Positions 60,735-64,000 of a DNA stretch of 64,000 nt are shown piece after piece. Made by a program: the position numbers and the translations under genes. The stretch is taken from assembly GCA_009617715.1 (NCBI GenBank), contig VTFK01000464.1:310001-374000 (forward strand). Direction: 5' to 3'. Below the pieces are notes generated by a model that was given only the letters and a program-made list of their open reading frames with translations, ran no database searches and was not told the DNA's origin. How positions within the stretch are numbered: the stretch's first letter is position 1; each line of letters begins with the position of its first letter. Source of the stretch: Plectrocnemia conspersa (lineage: Eukaryota > Arthropoda > Insecta > Trichoptera > Polycentropodidae).

Positions 60735-61000
60735 TTACGTAGGGTGAGGATCTCAGTGTTGGTGTGGGGTGAAATCTTGGCTGTGATTTAACCAGATCGT
60801 TTGGTATAGTTAACCGGTTCGAACCCCATTATCGCCATGTGAGTAAGGAGAGTGTATTGATTGCCATCGGACTTTACACCAAGAAAGGGTGTGTTTGAAA
60901 GGAAAACCTTGTCACCCCTAGCCTGAAGGTGGCTTGATATGGGTGTACCGGGGAAAGTATACCATGGAGCTTTGAGTATTTACTTTGAACCACTCGCCAA
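60735..61000 (+). other. GC-richer block with a perfect Pol III B box
   Basis: CCGGTTCGAACCCC at 60823-60836 is a consensus B box. Upstream TTGGCTGTGATTTAACC is at best a weak A box, and there is no cloverleaf. The block runs on to about 61000 (CACCCCTAGCCTGAAGGTGG, GGGTGTACCGGGGAAAG). It may be another tRNA-derived SINE family or an unrelated island. No second copy in the window. Confidence 0.3.
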
Positions 61001-62869
61001 AAATGCTTGACGATAATAAGGCTTTTAGTCTTTTTATACAAAGTGAGCCGATTTTTCTCGCGATATGACTTTTAGCGATGCTATAAAAATAACGGGTTAA
61101 CTTAAAAAATCAATAAAAATAAAGTAACATACATATTTTTAATCTAAAATATAAGGTTAATCTACTGATGTTTTTTTATTAAATTAAGTAATTTAGTTAT
61201 CGTTTCTCATAATATCTTTTATAGTTCTACTTATGGATCAAAGAGTAAAAATATAATATTTCACGCTGTACCATATAGCGGTGCATAACAGAGCAGAGAA
61301 ATACAGGGATGATGTTATAATAATCAGTAAGGTAACTTTATGTATTAATGATAAATTATACACATTAATATCACAAATATATTTTAATTGTCCATAAACT
61401 ACACTACATATTTTTCTTCTTTTCATCAAATACCATGACTTTATTTTATACGGATTGATTTAATAAATACGAGTCGTTGATTGTTCTTGTTCTTAGATTA
61501 ATTTGCTAAAACGTCTTGCTACATTACATACAATTGTTATTTAGCAGTATATAATTGAATTATTTTAGTACGTTAAACATAATTAGCCGGCAGGTAGCAA
61601 ATAAAGCGGTTTAACATCGAGAGGTATCTTATGGGTTAACTTAAGTGGCTGCAGTGAGGACGTCATGTAGGGAAACATTTAATAAATATATATAGAGTTT
61701 TTTATATTCGAAGCGTTCGTTATTTAACAAAAAATGGGTCATTTATGACTGTCATTATTAAAGGCAACCATTTATTTGTGGAGATTCTAGAACGTCCCTA
61801 AAAATTCCACAAATGTACAATAACACGTCCGCGTATCCCGAGGCGATGTGATTCGTAACTGGGTATTTATTATTTTGTATGTATACTTAAAATATCCTTA
61901 AAAATACTAGGGCGTATAAGGAAACTTTTTCAGAAACTCCGACAATTTAATAAGATAAATGGCACGTTTTTAAGCCATCGGAAATCACGATCGTTTGGAT
62001 AATGTACGGTTTCCATTCACGCGAATGAATCATTGATGTTATGGGAACATTTTTGATAAATGCATATTATAAAATTTGAGTTGGTAAAAAATCACACCTA
62101 TAATAAAGAGTAATTATATGGGTTCAAACGATTTATCATTGTGAATGTGAGGTATAAGTATAATTCACTCTAACAGAAGTTGTATTGTACATAATTATTT
62201 CTGTTAATGCTATAATTGCACTAATAAATTTAAGTCTGTGGTTTTAAAATACATTTTATGATATAATAAAGGTTTTTAATCGTTTTTAATTATTATTTAG
62301 TTTATACTTGAATTGAAATACGCGTTTCACTTATATATTTGAGTATATATTTTAATTAAATGCTTTGAAAACTGCAATGTTATTGATATAAACAATAGTA
62401 AGTGGTGACCTAAATATTTATTTGCACATTCATCACTAATAAAATACATATAGACATATTTTTATAGAAATGTTATTAGTTTAAATATAAAGTTATTAAT
62501 TAAATTTAAATAAAAATAAAATTACGATCACTCATAAACGTTTCAAAATAAAAAACATACCAAGAATAGTTAATTTTTGTGAACCTTTTGACAAATAATT
62601 GAAGCCACATTAACAGTTTTTTTTTTAATTTAGAGGGCATTCTAACGACTATTTTGAACAAACAAGAAGATAAACCAACCCGTCTCGAAAGTATGGCTAC
62701 ACGCAAAATATACAGCAATGGAAGAGAGAACTTGTGACCAAATAATTTTGTTATTGATTAATTAATATTAATCATACAAAAAAAAAAAAAAAAATAGTAA
62801 CGCCGAAAAAATAATTTGTGTTTGAAAAGGACGCGTTCTACATCTCATGGTAAATCATCGCTTGAGTGG
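61001..62869. other. AT-rich, small island at 61580-62050
   Basis: No supportable gene. Short minus-strand frames at 61238-61429 and 62506-62718 are unmatched. A poly-A run lies at 62778-62794. Confidence 0.4.
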
Positions 62870-63098
62870 CCATCTGGACCGTTTTTCTTTAGGCATGAGC
62901 ACATTTTGGCGGCGAATCTAAGAAGCTATGTAATTGGCTCGCAAACATCCTCATCTGTTATTTACTAGAGTTGCTTTGAATCAACATTATAAAATATATT
63001 TGTGACACTTGGTCACAGAGGAGTTAAGACGTCAAGAGTAACAGTAGCAGAGATGAGCCCGGAGACCGCATCGACACGAGAGACATCAAGGGATCATC
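62870..63098. repeat. unclassified dispersed repeat, copy 2 (partner at 13391-13590)
   Basis: Shares GCATGAGCACAT, AATTGGCTCGCAAACAT and CTAGAGTTG-type blocks with the first copy, and the trailing block GATGAGCCCGGAGACCGCAT to GAGACATC. Here the repeat is interrupted on its right by what looks like a hAT terminus. Confidence 0.7.
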
Positions 63099-63140
63099 TA
63101 GAGCAGAGGTCTTCAACCAATGACGCTATGAAAAGCAAAT
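63096..63140 (+). mobile_element. hAT-like terminus with TCTAGA-type target site
   Basis: ATCTAGAG (63096-63103) is followed by CAGAGGTCTTCAACCAATGA, the CAG-RGGT-x-CAACC form of a hAT (Charlie/Buster-like) end. The target ATCTAGAG agrees with the nTCTAGAn preference and with the ATCTAGAA beside the hAT remnant at 10203. The opposite terminus was not found before the window ends. Confidence 0.5.
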
Positions 63141-63573
63141 AGACTTTTAAAAATTTTACTTGATTAGATAAAACTTCGAAAAAGTCTTTACAATTTATAA
63201 AAACTTTTTTCTACGATAAAAAAAATATAATTAATATCAAGGACGCATAAAGCTTCGATCTAGTTGAATAAAAATTATATTAGGTATTAAATTTTAGCCT
63301 AATCAATAAATAAATACTATTAAGTATATCTTATTTTTCGCTATTTCCTACTAAAATTAAAATACAGAATGTTTAAAAAATAAATCATATATGGAAGGTG
63401 TTAAAGATTTGAAATTAGCGATAATGTATTTATAAATATATACTGTATATATTATATACAACATTCTCGCAGGTATAATGATTAAATAAATTAAAACTGC
63501 AAAACTTATTTTACAACGAAAAATATTAAAATATTAGTTCCTTACATTTTTGTGGTAATATTTATAGATTAGC

Positions 63574-63640
63574 TTTTAAGTTATCTTCGGGTTCAGGAAG
63601 CTGTAGATGCTTTTCGTTTCCTTCAAAAGCTGAAAAGGAT
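63574..63640 (-). other. candidate terminal coding exon
   Basis: On the minus strand, CATTTATCCTTTTCAG is a strong acceptor (pyrimidine tract plus CAG). It is followed by an open stretch reading FEGNEKHLQLPEPEDNLKAN then L and a TAA stop. Its acidic, low-AT character differs from the flanks. No upstream exon is visible in the window, and the short length makes chance possible. It may also lie inside the hAT-like element whose end is at 63104. Confidence 0.25.
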
Positions 63641-63739
63641 AAATGTTATAACGAGAAATAGAAACATGTATGTATCATTTTTTTCAAACATTAAAAATAT
63701 CACATTTTTTTAAATAATCAAAATATCACATTTTTTTAC

Positions 63740-64000
63740 ATAATCAAAATATATTTTTCGTCGACTGTTCACCGCAGAAACTCGAGAAAAGTTTCCACTT
63801 TGCGCTACCAATGTAAACGACTGACACGATAATAGAGTTTAAAATCGAGCTTAAAAATACCCGTTCCGAGATTTATTTAACAAGTATTATCCCTTCTAAA
63901 GACGACGCTCGAGTTCAGATGCATTTCTCCAAAGCCAAAAACGAATAGTCGAGCTTTCGATGGTCTGGGTGTAGGTGGATCGATTTCTGGCGGTAGTGGG
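63740..64000. other. GC-elevated sequence at the window edge
   Basis: Higher GC with CpG (ACGACGCTCGAGTTC and nearby) continuing beyond the window. No open frame of note; may be the edge of another island or gene. Confidence 0.3.

Noticed and set aside
1..64000. CRISPR array, prokaryotic operon, rRNA gene
   Set aside because: No regularly spaced identical repeats with unique spacers, no Shine-Dalgarno-led gene clusters and no rRNA-like conserved blocks were seen.

Overview
The window looks like AT-rich nuclear DNA of an insect, most likely a lepidopteran. That assignment is an inference. It rests on the eukaryotic tRNA-Asn genes, short introns, and the mix of decayed jockey-type LINEs, piggyBac, mariner, Tigger/pogo and hAT transposons plus a tRNA-derived SINE. 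No bacterial gene organisation, CRISPR array or insertion sequence is present. Most open reading frames are chance frames in AT-rich DNA.

Layout. 1-1.8 kb: a mariner transposase remnant cut by the window edge, then a jockey-clade reverse transcriptase remnant. 2.8 and 7.6 kb: two identical minus-strand tRNA-Asn(GUU) genes that also share about 45 bp of 5' flank. 3.7, 5.0 and 36.1 kb: three diverged copies of one tRNA-derived SINE-like family. 9.0-10.2 kb: a hAT (ZBED5/Charlie/Buster-like) transposase remnant with a recognisable terminus. 13.4-13.9 and 47.8-48.5 kb: two copies of a second mariner-like element. 16.0, 21.2-21.9, 49.6-50.1, 52.4-52.8 and 53.6-54.7 kb: LINE fragments. 24.9-26.1 kb: a piggyBac transposase pseudogene with an intact C-terminal Cys-rich domain, and at 28.2 kb a piggyBac-like terminus. 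55.0-56.6 kb: a complete Tigger-like element with terminal inverted repeats and TA duplications, but an internally deleted transposase.

The only convincing host-type protein gene is on the minus strand at 38.29-39.9 kb. It is a small CBP/p300 TAZ2-like zinc-finger gene with a predicted TATA promoter, a noncoding first exon, and a coding region split by a 63-nt phase-0 intron. Next to it (40.86-42.49 kb) is a nested, GC-rich PIF/Harbinger-like MITE cluster with 82-bp inverted repeats matching at 81 of 82 positions and TAA target duplications.

Between these features the DNA is very AT-rich, interrupted by islands of 200-500 bp with higher GC and CpG that match no repeat I recognise. They may be conserved noncoding elements or undetected exons. 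The window probably lies in a large intergenic or intronic region where transposons have accumulated. The annotated genes show no sign of working together in a pathway.
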